From positions 1-49,992 of the forward strand of contig DYGY01000017.1 in NCBI GenBank assembly GCA_020724425.1: a DNA stretch of 49,992 nt. Direction: 5' to 3'. The position numbers and the translations under genes were made by a program. Shown here one piece after another: positions 1 through 8,182 of the stretch. Within the stretch, counting starts at the first letter, position 1, and the number at the start of each line of letters is the position of its first letter. Origin of the DNA: Thermaerobacter marianensis. GTDB lineage: Bacteria > Bacillota > Sulfobacillia > DVGY01. The notes under the pieces are model-generated. The model saw only the letters and a list, made by a program, of their open reading frames with translations. It was not told where the DNA came from and ran no database searches.

Positions 1-1
1 T

Positions 2-100
2 TTAAGCGCCACTACCGTTTTTACATTGCTCGGTGCTATCGGCCTAGCCACCTTATTGATCACATACCCTCCCTTACAACCAAAACCCCGAAAAAATTAA
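2..100 (+). CDS. C-terminal end of a membrane protein (partial)
   Basis: An open frame runs in from the left edge and ends at TAA (98-100). The 32 visible residues form one hydrophobic segment followed by a short, proline- and lysine-rich basic tail (ends QPKPRKN). This is how many transporter-type membrane proteins finish, but the family cannot be named from so little. It is the only plus-strand gene at this end and runs convergently with hpf. A terminator hairpin follows 6 bases later, which supports a real gene end. Confidence 0.55.
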   Translation, partial: LSATTVFTLLGAIGLATLLITYPPLQPKPRKN

Positions 101-105
101 AACCA

Positions 106-147
106 AAGGTGCTATCTCACAGTACAGTGGGATAGCACCTTCTTATT
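106..147. terminator. Bidirectional intrinsic terminator between the partial membrane gene and hpf
   Basis: Arms 106-120 and 127-141 pair over 15 bp with one G-T pair around the loop agtaca. The plus strand continues with cttatt and the minus strand with a T-rich run (complement of 85-105). It lies between convergent genes, so it probably serves both. Confidence 0.75.
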
Positions 148-230
148 AAGACCACTAAATGACTTGAAAGACGACGTTGCGCTCAGAGACAACATGCACT
201 CTCAAATACGGAAGCGCTTTAACTCATTTC

Positions 231-764
231 TTAGAGATTTGGTTCGATTAACCCATAGTTGCCATCTTTCCTTTTGTAAAGAACATTAACCTCTTGAGTT
301 TCTGCGTTAGCAAAGACAAAGAAATCATGATCCAGAAGGTTCATCTGAAGAATAGCTTCTTCAACATCCATGGGCTTAACAGCAAAGCGCTTAGTCTTAA
401 CTACTCGACCTTCTTCATACTCAACAGCTTCCTCATCAGGTGAACTAACAAACAGTGGTTTACCTTCTGTCCTACGGACTCTTCGATTCACCCTTGTCTT
501 GTATTTGCGAATTTGACGCTCAAGTTTATCCACTACCGAATCGATGGAAGCATACATATCATCTGTTTCATCTTCACCCCTGAGGAGCATTCCATCTAGC
601 GGCACAGTAACCTCCACTATATGGCGATCTTTCTCCACAATTAAGGTCACCTGAGCGGTAAGAGGAGTCTCAAAATATCTTCCTATCTTACCAATCTTCC
701 TCTCCACATGCTGTCTCAATGCGGGTGTAACCTCGATGTTCTTGCCTCTGATGGTAATCTGCAT
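231..764 (-). CDS. hpf: Long-form ribosome hibernation promoting factor HPF
   Basis: This 177-residue protein is the long HPF (RaiA/YvyD) found in Bacillota, which dimerises 70S ribosomes into inactive 100S particles in stationary phase. The N-terminal part (about 1-100) is the S30AE ribosome-binding domain, opening MQITIRGKNIEVTPALRQHV; the C-terminal part (about 120-177) is the dimerisation domain, with the typical VVKTKRFAVKPM and LDHDFFVFAN stretches. I start at ATG 764 rather than the in-frame GTG at 773 because the ribosome binding site AAAAGGAG (780-773) overlaps that GTG and sits 8 bases before the ATG. The leader carries a 6-bp hairpin (810-829). The gene is separated from csrA by a DnaA-box-rich spacer. 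Confidence 0.95.
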   Translation of the reverse strand: MQITIRGKNIEVTPALRQHVERKIGKIGRYFETPLTAQVTLIVEKDRHIVEVTVPLDGMLLRGEDETDDMYASIDSVVDKLERQIRKYKTRVNRRVRRTEGKPLFVSSPDEEAVEYEEGRVVKTKRFAVKPMDVEEAILQMNLLDHDFFVFANAETQEVNVLYKRKDGNYGLIEPNL

Positions 765-854
765 GGCCACCACTCCTTTTACAATGGGGTTTTTTATATA
801 TTCCTCACAGCGAAGATTAATTCCTTCGCCAGGAATGTCGATATTTGTTTCACA

Positions 855-960
855 TTATCCCCGCATGTGGATTTTTCAATTCACACGCTTGTGGATAACT
901 TTTCTAATCCCCATCGTTATGCACATTTGCCTGTGGGTAATTCTGTGGTTTTGTGGATAA
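855..960. promoter_or_regulatory. Cluster of DnaA boxes in the hpf-csrA spacer
   Basis: Three exact matches to TTATNCACA lie within 71 bases: 890-898 (minus), 917-925 (plus, TTATGCACA) and 952-960 (minus). A one-mismatch box lies at 932-940 (TGTGGGTAA) and weaker boxes at 855-863 and 866-874. The spacer 774-997 has no gene. Its left half is the hpf leader, so the boxes would fall in or just upstream of the hpf promoter region. DnaA binding is inferred from the motif, not shown. Confidence 0.7.
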
Positions 961-972
961 CATTTGGGGAAA

Positions 973-996
973 CAAAAAACGGGCACAAATTGCCCG
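973..996 (-). terminator. Intrinsic terminator after csrA
   Basis: On the minus strand the stem CGGGCA / TGCCCG (996-991 with 985-980) encloses a 5-nt loop and is followed by GTTTTTTG. It starts 2 bases after the csrA stop and ends the flagellar operon. Confidence 0.85.
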
Positions 997-997
997 C

Positions 998-1252
998 TCA
1001 ATCTTTATCTTTTTTTCCAGGCCAAGATTTCAACAATTCCTGCCAGTCTCCAAACTCAACTGAAGCGGCCCGTTTGTTTTCATCAGCTACCTCTTCATAA
1101 ACCTCTTGTCTGAACACAGGAATATCTTTTGGAGCATCAATCCCAACCCGTACCAAGGCCTGATCTCCAGTACCTTTCACACTGACAATCTTAATCTCAA
1201 TATTGTCACCTATCATAATACTCTCATTAACCTTACGAGTCAGGACAAGCAA
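998..1252 (-). CDS. csrA: Translational regulator CsrA
   Basis: This 84-residue protein has the standard CsrA fold and opening (LVLTRKVNESIMIGD). CsrA binds GGA motifs in mRNA leaders; in Bacillus it represses flagellin translation. The start is TTG at 1252, preceded by GAGGAGGGGG; no ATG fits, and all family N-terminal residues are kept. It lies 23 bases after fliW, whose product binds and inhibits CsrA. It is the last gene of the operon before a clear terminator. The C-terminus is extended by a charged tail (GKKDKD), slightly longer than the E. coli protein. Confidence 0.96.
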   Translation of the reverse strand: MLVLTRKVNESIMIGDNIEIKIVSVKGTGDQALVRVGIDAPKDIPVFRQEVYEEVADENKRAASVEFGDWQELLKSWPGKKDKD

Positions 1253-1275
1253 GAAGCCCCCTCCTCTTAATGTAG

Positions 1276-1737
1276 CTAACCAACCACAGATCTTCTGTTC
1301 TTCTTCATTTCAGCAAAGACTAGATGTCTTCTTTCATACTCAGGTGAAGTAGTTATTATCTGTCTGCCAATTCTATTATCTGGGTTGATAACTAGTGGTG
1401 CTTGTAAATTCGCCGTCATATTCTGAATATCCTCTGGAATAACTACAATACTTAAGAAAATTGTATTTTCTATAGAGTTCAACTTCAATTTAGCAATCTC
1501 CTGTTCAGGAAGTTGAGGGAAATATTGGGGCCTAAAAATAAAGGGATCCACAACAACTAGGGCTACATCCCCATCATCTAGTGATTGCAGCCAGTGAAAA
1601 GAGGGTAAATTGGGATCCAGATCCTTTAAAATCCAACGCTTATCTCCTTCAAAACCATAAATACCATCAGGGAAATAAAGAACCTTCTCTTCTTCAATTT
1701 CTAACTCCCCAAAACGCCTTGTGTTGACTCTAAGCAT
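1276..1737 (-). CDS. fliW: Flagellar assembly factor FliW
   Basis: The 153-residue product matches FliW, with the conserved opening FGELEIEEEKVLYFPDGIYGFE and the PLVINP segment. FliW binds flagellin and, when free, allosterically inhibits CsrA, coupling filament assembly to flagellin translation. ATG at 1737 follows GGGAGGGGAT. It stands between flgL and csrA, the same order as in Bacillus subtilis (minus the small gene yviE). Confidence 0.95.
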   Translation of the reverse strand: MLRVNTRRFGELEIEEEKVLYFPDGIYGFEGDKRWILKDLDPNLPSFHWLQSLDDGDVALVVVDPFIFRPQYFPQLPEQEIAKLKLNSIENTIFLSIVVIPEDIQNMTANLQAPLVINPDNRIGRQIITTSPEYERRHLVFAEMKKNRRSVVG

Positions 1738-1754
1738 CTATTATCCCCTCCCGT

Positions 1755-2648
1755 CTAGCGTAGATAGTCCAGAAGTGAAGGCTGAATTATTCTAGCACCT
1801 ACACTGAGAGAAGCCTTATATGTGTTCTCAGCTGCTGCTAATTTCATAATGGCTTCTGCGATATCTACATCCTCAATCTCTGAAAGTAGCTTAATGGAAT
1901 CAATCTCAATATTTATTAATCTGTTCCTGCTAAGTTCTAAACGATTGGTCCTAGCACCGACTGTAGCCAAGCTACCTAAAACCTGGTCAAGACCATCACC
2001 TAGGGCACTTATGTGATCATCTAAATTACCTGTTGAACCCTCTCTGAGGTCTGCAGCAAGATTAATTCCAGCAGAAAAGAGATTACCAAAAACCTCATCA
2101 CCAGTAAGGTTTATCTGTAAGTCTGCATATTTCCCTATCTCTCTAGTGATTATTGCCTGATCACCATTATATGTTACATCCGTGAGACGACCATTACCAT
2201 CACGCGTTACTGTAAAAGGTTCTGTATTAGTCTTATATCCACCAAAAATATAACGGTCACCATAACTGCTATTGCCAACCTGAACAAGATGTTCTAGAAG
2301 TTGCTCTGTCTCTAATGCTAAAGCATTTAGAGAGCTTTGTTCCATACCTGCTCCACCTGCATAAATAGCTATCTCCTGTAGCCTCATTACAATATCTTTA
2401 GCTTCATTAAGGGCCGCCTCAGTTGTACCAAGCCAGACAGCACCATCATCAATATTCTTTTTGTAGTCAGCTATCTGATTAAGCTCTGTCCTTAAACGTA
2501 GAGCATCAACAGTCCCAGCTGGATCATCAGAAGGACGATTAATTCTCCGTCCTGAAGAAACCTGATCCTCATACTTGACCATAGTCTTGTAGTTTCGGTT
2601 AAGGTTACGCAAGAGATTATCCATACCCATATTATTGGTAATCCGCAT
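1755..2648 (-). CDS. flgL: Flagellar hook-filament junction protein FlgL (HAP3)
   Basis: The 297-residue protein starts MRITNNMGMDNLLRNL and contains the flagellin-type N-terminal helix motif (QVSSGRRINRPSDDPAG) and a C-terminal flagellin helix (EAIMKLAAAENTYKASL). FlgL joins FlgK to the filament. I choose ATG 2648 over the in-frame ATG at 2657 because AGGAAGGA overlaps the upstream ATG and is correctly spaced for the second, and because FlgL proteins typically start with MRIT. It follows flgK by 20 bases. Confidence 0.95.
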   Translation of the reverse strand: MRITNNMGMDNLLRNLNRNYKTMVKYEDQVSSGRRINRPSDDPAGTVDALRLRTELNQIADYKKNIDDGAVWLGTTEAALNEAKDIVMRLQEIAIYAGGAGMEQSSLNALALETEQLLEHLVQVGNSSYGDRYIFGGYKTNTEPFTVTRDGNGRLTDVTYNGDQAIITREIGKYADLQINLTGDEVFGNLFSAGINLAADLREGSTGNLDDHISALGDGLDQVLGSLATVGARTNRLELSRNRLINIEIDSIKLLSEIEDVDIAEAIMKLAAAENTYKASLSVGARIIQPSLLDYLR

Positions 2649-2668
2649 GATGGTCATTCCTTCCTACC

Positions 2669-4060
2669 TTATCTACCAACAACACCCATCCTATTTATAA
2701 TCAAATCCAACATCTCATCCACAGTGGTAATCATCCTTGCTGCTGCAGAATATGCATGCTGATACTTGATCATATTCATCAATTCCTCATCTAGATTAAC
2801 GCCTTGAACACTCTGCCTGCTCATATCTATTTGTTGACTTAGATACTGACCATTCTCAGCCATTCTTTTAGCTTCACTAGATAGAACACCGACATCCGCT
2901 ACCAGACCCCTGTAGAAATCATCATAAGTGGCACCACTTAACTCATCACGGGGTGAAAAGCGAAGATCAGCTATCTTCCTAGCTATATTACTATTACCTG
3001 GTTGCCCCTCGGCATCAGCTGTAGCCAACTTCTCAGGATGTCTATGTAGTTCTGGATTAACTCCAGCGTTACGTATATGATCCACATTAACAAAAAAGGA
3101 ATGACCAGTTGAACCATCAAGACCATAGCCAGTGGCATGAAGCTCATTAACACTATTAGCAAAATCAGTCCAGAGATCCAGCAGCATATTCTTAACATCT
3201 ACCACTGTTTCATCCCGTAAAGAGAGAATACTAGCGACCTGACCACCTTTAACAGTGACATCATGACCTCCATCCTCCCAAACCAACTTGCGCATATGGT
3301 CATTCTCAGGATCAATTTCAGCCACAATCCTATTGGCACTATACTGATTAACCATAATGTTCCCACTTAGATATACATCCACCGAACCATTGCTTCTATG
3401 AGCAACATCCACATCCATAAAATATGAGAGCTGATCTAACAGCAAGTCTCTGCGATCCTTTAGATCATTAGCAGAATTACCCTTTGCCTGTTCACCAACA
3501 ATCTGTTGATTCAAAAGAAGAATTTCTTCGTTAATTGTGTTAATCTCCTGTATTCTAGCCTGCAAAGAAACATCAAGGCTCTCTCTTAATTCATGCAACT
3601 GTCCGTCAGTGTATCGAAAATTATCAACAACAAGTTCTCCAGTTTCTAGAACCACTCGACGAGCAGCAGTACTCTCAGGATTATTAGATAAATCCTGAAC
3701 ACCTGACCAGAAGTTATTTAATACAGTCCTCAATCCCCCTTCAGAAGGTTCATTGAGGATAACTTCGATAACGTTTAATACTTCTTCCTGTTGATTCCAA
3801 TAGCCATTCCGAGTACTCTGCTGTCTATACTGGCCATCTAAAAAACTATCACGCATACGATTAACGGAGCTTACTTCAACCCCTGCTCCAATATTAGCCT
3901 TGATACCTGTCCCGGTTGGGGGTACAGTACGGAAGTCAACCACCTGACGACTGTATCCCTTAGTATTAGCATTCGCTATATTATGCCCTGTAACATCAAG
4001 AGCACGCTGTTGGGACTGCAGAGATCTTCTTGCAACCTCAAGACTGTAAAAGCTACTCAT
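2669..4060 (-). CDS. flgK: Flagellar hook-associated protein FlgK (HAP1)
   Basis: The 463-residue protein has the rod/hook N-terminal motif (RALDVTGHNIANANTKGYSRQ) and the FlgK C-terminal helix (GVNLDEELMNMIKYQHAYSAAARMITTVDEMLD). These conserved ends form the coiled coil that packs into the hook, and the central part is variable. FlgK sits between hook and FlgL. ATG 4060 follows GGGGGGGTAGGG. Its chaperone gene flgN lies immediately upstream. Confidence 0.95.
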   Translation of the reverse strand: MSSFYSLEVARRSLQSQQRALDVTGHNIANANTKGYSRQVVDFRTVPPTGTGIKANIGAGVEVSSVNRMRDSFLDGQYRQQSTRNGYWNQQEEVLNVIEVILNEPSEGGLRTVLNNFWSGVQDLSNNPESTAARRVVLETGELVVDNFRYTDGQLHELRESLDVSLQARIQEINTINEEILLLNQQIVGEQAKGNSANDLKDRRDLLLDQLSYFMDVDVAHRSNGSVDVYLSGNIMVNQYSANRIVAEIDPENDHMRKLVWEDGGHDVTVKGGQVASILSLRDETVVDVKNMLLDLWTDFANSVNELHATGYGLDGSTGHSFFVNVDHIRNAGVNPELHRHPEKLATADAEGQPGNSNIARKIADLRFSPRDELSGATYDDFYRGLVADVGVLSSEAKRMAENGQYLSQQIDMSRQSVQGVNLDEELMNMIKYQHAYSAAARMITTVDEMLDLIINRMGVVGR

Positions 4061-4077
4061 GTACCCTACCCCCCCGT

Positions 4078-4596
4078 CTATGCCTGCCTATTTACAAATA
4101 CCGGCTGACTGGTATTCTGAGGCATCTTCTTCCCACTAGCCTTATAGCTATCACCTTTATTGGAACCAATGACCTTGCCAAATAAATCCATTGAAAACCT
4201 CACCCACTCAAGTGCTTGCTGAGTTAGCTCCATATTCAACCTGTTCCGAGCAACCAACTCATTTAAATGCCAAGTCAAACTAGCATTAATTTCTTCTAAC
4301 ATCTGAGCTTCTTCTATCCCCTGTTTTCTGAGAGCTTCAATTAAAGCTGAAGAATTCTGCTCACATTCTAGCTCTTCAGCCAAACTCTCTTGCAAAGCAA
4401 ATCTCTCTGACTCTTTTGCTTGTAGCAAATGGACCAGGTTATCTTCCTGATCCACAAGCAAATCTAGACTCTTAGTGTCACTCTTTATGAGAATCTGTCT
4501 CTTCTGTTCAGCTAAGTCAAGCATCTCAGCATAGAGGGAATGCTCTTCATTAGTTTTCTTAATTAGGTCTCTAACCAACTCTTGCACAGATATCAC
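4078..4596 (-). CDS. flgN: Flagellar export chaperone FlgN
   Basis: A 172-residue, mostly helical, glutamate- and leucine-rich protein matching FlgN, the cytoplasmic export chaperone for FlgK and FlgL. Sequence conservation in this family is low, so position (flgM-flgN-flgK-flgL) carries much of the call. The start is GTG 4596, overlapping the flgM stop in a GTGA junction, which implies translational coupling. The last 25 residues (ASGKKMPQNTSQPVF) are likely disordered. Confidence 0.85.
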   Translation of the reverse strand: MISVQELVRDLIKKTNEEHSLYAEMLDLAEQKRQILIKSDTKSLDLLVDQEDNLVHLLQAKESERFALQESLAEELECEQNSSALIEALRKQGIEEAQMLEEINASLTWHLNELVARNRLNMELTQQALEWVRFSMDLFGKVIGSNKGDSYKASGKKMPQNTSQPVFVNRQA

Positions 4597-4910
4597 TCAT
4601 TCCCACTGAAAAGTTTCTCGGCATAGGCACGACCGAGCATCTTGGCAGCCACATCTTGGCCATCAACCTTATAGGTCCCTGTATCAACAGAATACTTAAT
4701 CTTCTCTACCCGATCTGTACGAACCTCGTCTAGTGGGCCAATCTTTTCCTGCAGCTTCTTAATCTCCAGAGCCTGTTCGGAAAGATCAACTTTATCTTTC
4801 TTCTGAACCTTCTTCTGTTCTGCAGGTTCAACCTTATTCTTATATGCGCCCTCGACTTTGTTCGTATAGGCCCGGACCACTTGATTTATTTGTTTGTCAG
4901 AAATCATCAT
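4593..4910 (-). CDS. flgM: Anti-sigma-28 factor FlgM
   Basis: The 105-residue protein has the FlgM C-terminal sigma-binding region (DKVDLSEQALEIKKLQEKIG and the end KYSVDTGTYKVDGQDVAAKML). It holds sigma-28 (SigD) inactive until exported through the completed hook. ATG 4910 follows AGAAGGAG; an in-frame start at 4952 is rejected because the probable sigma-28 promoter (-10 at 4936-4943) would lie inside the gene. Residues 10-30 carry a short internal duplication (YTNKVEGAYKNKVEPAEQKK). Confidence 0.9.
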   Translation of the reverse strand: MMISDKQINQVVRAYTNKVEGAYKNKVEPAEQKKVQKKDKVDLSEQALEIKKLQEKIGPLDEVRTDRVEKIKYSVDTGTYKVDGQDVAAKMLGRAYAEKLFSGNE

Positions 4911-4935
4911 TTTGGCCTCGCTCCTTCTAATAGTG

Positions 4936-4963
4936 TTATCGGATAAAGTCACTCAGATGCTTA
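4936..4963 (-). promoter_or_regulatory. Candidate sigma-28 (SigD) promoter of the flgM operon
   Basis: On the minus strand a TAAG box (4963-4960) is followed 16 bases later by TCCGATAA (4943-4936). The SigD consensus is TAAA-N15-GCCGATAA, so both boxes have one mismatch and the spacing is one base long. The predicted start lies about 20 bases before the flgM ATG. This would give FlgM feedback over its own operon, as in Bacillus. Confidence 0.55.
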
Positions 4964-5053
4964 GTACCAAGTTTAAGCAAACGTGTCAGTCTAATATCAA
5001 AATCAGCCATTTAAGGGACATAGCTCGATAATGCTTGTCTTTTTGTTGTTTAG

Positions 5054-5467
5054 CTAGTCCTTATGCTTTCTATCTAAATTTTCACTGATATGCATTTTGC
5101 CCGTCCTATGCTTATCTTCTTCCTCCAGGGAATCCTTGTCCTTACCAACCATACCTTTAGTCAGATCATTTATACAGTTTAAACAGAATCTCCCCTCAGA
5201 AATAGGTGTATGACACCTCTCACAGGTCACCAGGAGGTCTTCATTCCCTTCAGCCTCAAGTCGCCCTTCTCTGACAAACCTAAGTATCTTTGCTTGAGAT
5301 ACTCCTGTCTCCTGTTCAATTACATGTAACCTAGCTTTAGGATGCTCATAAATATATTCCTTTACAAGGATAAACTCTTCTTCATCTTGCTGAATACAAT
5401 CAGGACACAAGCTGTTACCTATATAGGCAAACACCCTACCACATCTTATACAATTCTTAAGTTTCAC
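5054..5467 (-). CDS. yvyF: Flagellar operon protein YvyF
   Basis: The 137-residue protein matches the YvyF family by size, paired cysteines and position between comFC and flgM. A first zinc-ribbon set lies at C6, C9, C21 and C24. A helix-turn-helix-like middle follows (ETGVSQAKILRFVREGRL), then a second CxxC...CxxC set at about 81-97. The function is unsettled; a role in regulating flagellar genes has been suggested for the family. The start is GTG 5467, overlapping the comFC stop (GTGA), so the two are probably coupled. The tail is lysine- and glutamate-rich and likely disordered. Confidence 0.85.
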   Translation of the reverse strand: MKLKNCIRCGRVFAYIGNSLCPDCIQQDEEEFILVKEYIYEHPKARLHVIEQETGVSQAKILRFVREGRLEAEGNEDLLVTCERCHTPISEGRFCLNCINDLTKGMVGKDKDSLEEEDKHRTGKMHISENLDRKHKD

Positions 5468-6006
5468 TTAGATTCCCCCACTTTCGGAGCTAACAGCATA
5501 TGTACAGTTATAGCCCTAACTCCCATATTGAACAAATTATTAGCTAAAGCTTCTATTGAATCAAGTTCTGATAAGTCACCTATTAACCCAACCCTTTTAT
5601 TCAGAAGATTATCATTATTCATGTTTACAGGCAAACCCCAGTAGTTTGCCACCTCCAATGCTAGAAAAACAGATGGAGAAAACCCTACTTCTAAAGATTC
5701 CTCCTTACTTAAAGGAATCAAGACCTCCGGAAACTCTGAAACAAGGGTTTCAGCAAGTAACCCCCCAAGAGGCTTAGCCATAAATGACTGCCCTCTCCTT
5801 AACAAGCCTGAGGCCTGTTTCAATCGTTCATTTGCCCTACCAACAGCATATAAAGAAAAACTGCCTTGCACAATACTCACTCGCTCAGACCAAGAATCCC
5901 CCTTCATTTCAAGCATACACAAAGAACAAACAACCTCTTCACCATACTGAAGAGGTTCCTGACATAAACGGCAAAATGGTTGGGCAGGAAATAGCCAGGA
6001 AAGAAT
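5464..6006 (-). CDS. comFC: Degenerate ComFC-like phosphoribosyltransferase homologue, probable ATT start
   Basis: In-frame coding runs back to a TAA at 6019-6021 with no ATG, GTG or TTG before the N-terminal zinc motif, so the likely start is ATT 6006, five bases after AAGGAGGGG. This gives 180 residues with C12, C15, C27 and C30 as in ComFC. The body aligns with ComFC: VLIPLSKEESLEVGFSP corresponds to the VPVP...RGFNQ region. The PRPP-binding loop, usually VDDVYTTG, reads IGDLSELD here (about 142-149), so catalysis is probably lost. ComFC acts in DNA uptake. comFA and comFB are absent; a cyclase gene lies 12 bases upstream. A TTG at 5922 would drop the zinc motif. Confidence 0.7.
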   Translation of the reverse strand: MLSWLFPAQPFCRLCQEPLQYGEEVVCSLCMLEMKGDSWSERVSIVQGSFSLYAVGRANERLKQASGLLRRGQSFMAKPLGGLLAETLVSEFPEVLIPLSKEESLEVGFSPSVFLALEVANYWGLPVNMNNDNLLNKRVGLIGDLSELDSIEALANNLFNMGVRAITVHMLLAPKVGESK

Positions 6007-6018
6007 AACTTCCCCTCC

Positions 6019-7650
6019 TTACTGCTTATGCTTAGTCTTTTCGCTATACATATTCTGGTCCGCAAGATAAATTAGCTCTGTAGCTGATAGGGCATCGTCA
6101 GGTAGGGTGGCCATGCCCACACTGATACTAGCAGGAATAAGGGGGTTGCCCTCATCATCAGTAAAGGGATAGCTAGCTACAGCAGTCTTCAAACGTAGGG
6201 CAACCTGTTCCGCCTTAGTCTTAGAAGTATTGGGTAGGATGACAACAAACTCATCACCACCATACCTTGCAGGAATATCAGAACCCCGTACACTTTCCTG
6301 CATAATATCAGCAAAAGAACGGAGAATCCTATCCCCCACAAGATGCCCATACCTGTTGTTGAACTCACTAAAATCATTAAAGTCAATATATAATAAGGCT
6401 AGACGGCTATCATTTAGCCTCGCTCTTCTAACCTCATCATTAAGGCGATCAGTAAAGTGTCTATAGTTATATAGACCTGTGACTGGATCTGTCTTAGCTA
6501 GAGTCTCAGTCTGTTGATACAAAAGAGTATTTTCAAAGGCAAAAGCAGCCTGGTGGGATATAATACTGAAAATCCGCAAGTCTTCATTAGCAAAGAAAGC
6601 ACCAGTATCATTCCTGCCAACTAATGATAAGCCAAACAGCTTTTCATCAACAATCAAGGGAACAACCATTAGGGAATATAATACCTCTCTCTTCTCATCA
6701 GAATATACATCATTAATTATTCGAGAAGATCCTTCCACAGCAACTAAACCAAGAACATCTTCACCCAAAACCACTTTCTCAGGCAAAACCAAAGACCAAT
6801 CAAACCCATCATCAGCCAATTGGCTGGCTAATAGAAGGCTCTTTTCATCCCCATCAGGAAGGTAAACTGCAAAGACATTGTAAGCAAAAACATCATCAAG
6901 AGTATTTGACATAGCTTCAATTAGCTCATCCACTTTAAAAGCGGTCCGATTCAAACGACGACTAAAATCATACAGAACCCGCAGCTCCCTGTTTGTTTCA
7001 GTCAGCTCCATCTGTAAAGAAAAAATATATGAAAGACCAGCTATAGGAATAAACACCAAAAGGGTACCCCATAGACCGATCTCATGATAGCTAAGAATCA
7101 TCAAGAAAGCAAAAGCCCCACCAAGAATGTAACTGAAAACATCCCAGAAAAGACCACTTCTAATATAGCTAAACCAGGAATTAGACCGATCATGCAAGTA
7201 GAAAGCTAGCGAAACAAGCAGAGAATTAACAATGAAGTATGTACCAATAAACAATAGGGAAGCAACAAGGTTCTCACCAAGAAAACCACCAATAGTTCCA
7301 CCTGCCAGAGTAAAAACATAACCAGCTGTAATCACAGATAAGGCATACTGACCAGCATTAAATAAAGCAATATCTACAGGTCTGTTTTTCAGTATTCCGT
7401 TACCCACTAGACTAGACCATACACTTACCCAAGCCGCAGCTACCGGGCCAAACAACACAACAGCAGGCAAAACTACCGTCATTCCCAAAGATAAAGCACC
7501 ATAACGCATTTTCACCGGCCGTGCTTCAATGAATATCCCATATATAACAAAGATGACTACAAATCTATTAACTTGTCCCTCTAGTACAGTCCAATACAGA
7601 AGAAGGAGCAAACCAATCAGACCTATAGTTACCCGGTAAAAAACGCTCAT
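6019..7650 (-). CDS. Membrane-bound GAF-GGDEF diguanylate cyclase
   Basis: The 543-residue protein has about six membrane segments in residues 1-215, a GAF-like domain (about 235-375) and a C-terminal GGDEF domain. The active-site motif YGGDEF is intact (464-468) and the inhibitory I-site RxxD is present as RGSD (454-457). It should therefore make cyclic di-GMP with product feedback. No EAL domain is present. ATG 7650 follows TAGGAGGGG; an upstream in-frame TTG at 7668 lies before that site. It is the first gene of the run leading into comFC-yvyF-flgM, suggesting a link between c-di-GMP and motility, though that is inference. Confidence 0.9.
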   Translation of the reverse strand: MSVFYRVTIGLIGLLLLLYWTVLEGQVNRFVVIFVIYGIFIEARPVKMRYGALSLGMTVVLPAVVLFGPVAAAWVSVWSSLVGNGILKNRPVDIALFNAGQYALSVITAGYVFTLAGGTIGGFLGENLVASLLFIGTYFIVNSLLVSLAFYLHDRSNSWFSYIRSGLFWDVFSYILGGAFAFLMILSYHEIGLWGTLLVFIPIAGLSYIFSLQMELTETNRELRVLYDFSRRLNRTAFKVDELIEAMSNTLDDVFAYNVFAVYLPDGDEKSLLLASQLADDGFDWSLVLPEKVVLGEDVLGLVAVEGSSRIINDVYSDEKREVLYSLMVVPLIVDEKLFGLSLVGRNDTGAFFANEDLRIFSIISHQAAFAFENTLLYQQTETLAKTDPVTGLYNYRHFTDRLNDEVRRARLNDSRLALLYIDFNDFSEFNNRYGHLVGDRILRSFADIMQESVRGSDIPARYGGDEFVVILPNTSKTKAEQVALRLKTAVASYPFTDDEGNPLIPASISVGMATLPDDALSATELIYLADQNMYSEKTKHKQ

Positions 7651-7734
7651 GTAGCCCCTCCTAAACAAAGAATTCTAGATATCTTTCGTTGTCATGACAC
7701 CACTTCCCTGCTAGAAATTTGCAAAAACAGTTAG

Positions 7735-8130
7735 TTAATCACTGAAATAAGTGACTTTAGATTGATTCTCAACCAACCAGCGTAGATTACTCATGAACTT
7801 ATCGGCCTCGGTATCCTCTACATGTCCCAAATAGATAAAATCCACCCGATCATAGGGTGGATTTCCCTCAAATACTTCGATACCACTCATACTTCTAGCT
7901 AACCTTATGACAATCTCTCTAGTTTCAGCTGATGCTAAAGCATCATCAACCCAGACCCCACTCAGATACCCTCTTTGCACTAATCCTTGAGCATATCTAA
8001 GAATGCCTTCAACCGACTCATCAGCTTTCCCAAACGATATTACTAAGCCCAGTGTTGGCTTCTGACTCTTAGCCCCAATTACCATTAGAGCAAAGAAAAT
8101 GACCATTACTAGAACCACTACCCACCACAT
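7735..8130 (-). CDS. Single-pass membrane protein of unknown function
   Basis: The 131-residue product begins with one membrane helix (MWWVVVLVMVIFFALMVIGA) followed by a soluble domain of about 105 residues with no motif I recognise. The soluble part looks alpha/beta (PTLGLVISFGKADESVEG, VDFIYLGHVEDTEADKFM). ATG 8130 is used because AGGGGTG precedes it; the longer frame from 8208 would overlap the upstream gene. It ends the accessory set started by the TetR-like regulator, so the three may be co-transcribed. No terminator is clear in 7669-7734. Confidence 0.6.
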   Translation of the reverse strand: MWWVVVLVMVIFFALMVIGAKSQKPTLGLVISFGKADESVEGILRYAQGLVQRGYLSGVWVDDALASAETREIVIRLARSMSGIEVFEGNPPYDRVDFIYLGHVEDTEADKFMSNLRWLVENQSKVTYFSD

Positions 8131-8182
8131 AAGAATCACCCCTGCTCTATCATATGACCATATGACAGAGAGGGGTGAACAT

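Noticed and set aside
855-960. Replication origin
   Set aside because: DnaA boxes are present but there is no dnaA/dnaN neighbourhood, AT-rich unwinding element or origin gene set; a regulatory or titration cluster fits better.
708-1100. Plus-strand open frame across the csrA-hpf spacer
   Set aside because: It overlaps csrA, hpf and the DnaA-box region, has no ribosome binding site and no recognisable protein pattern.
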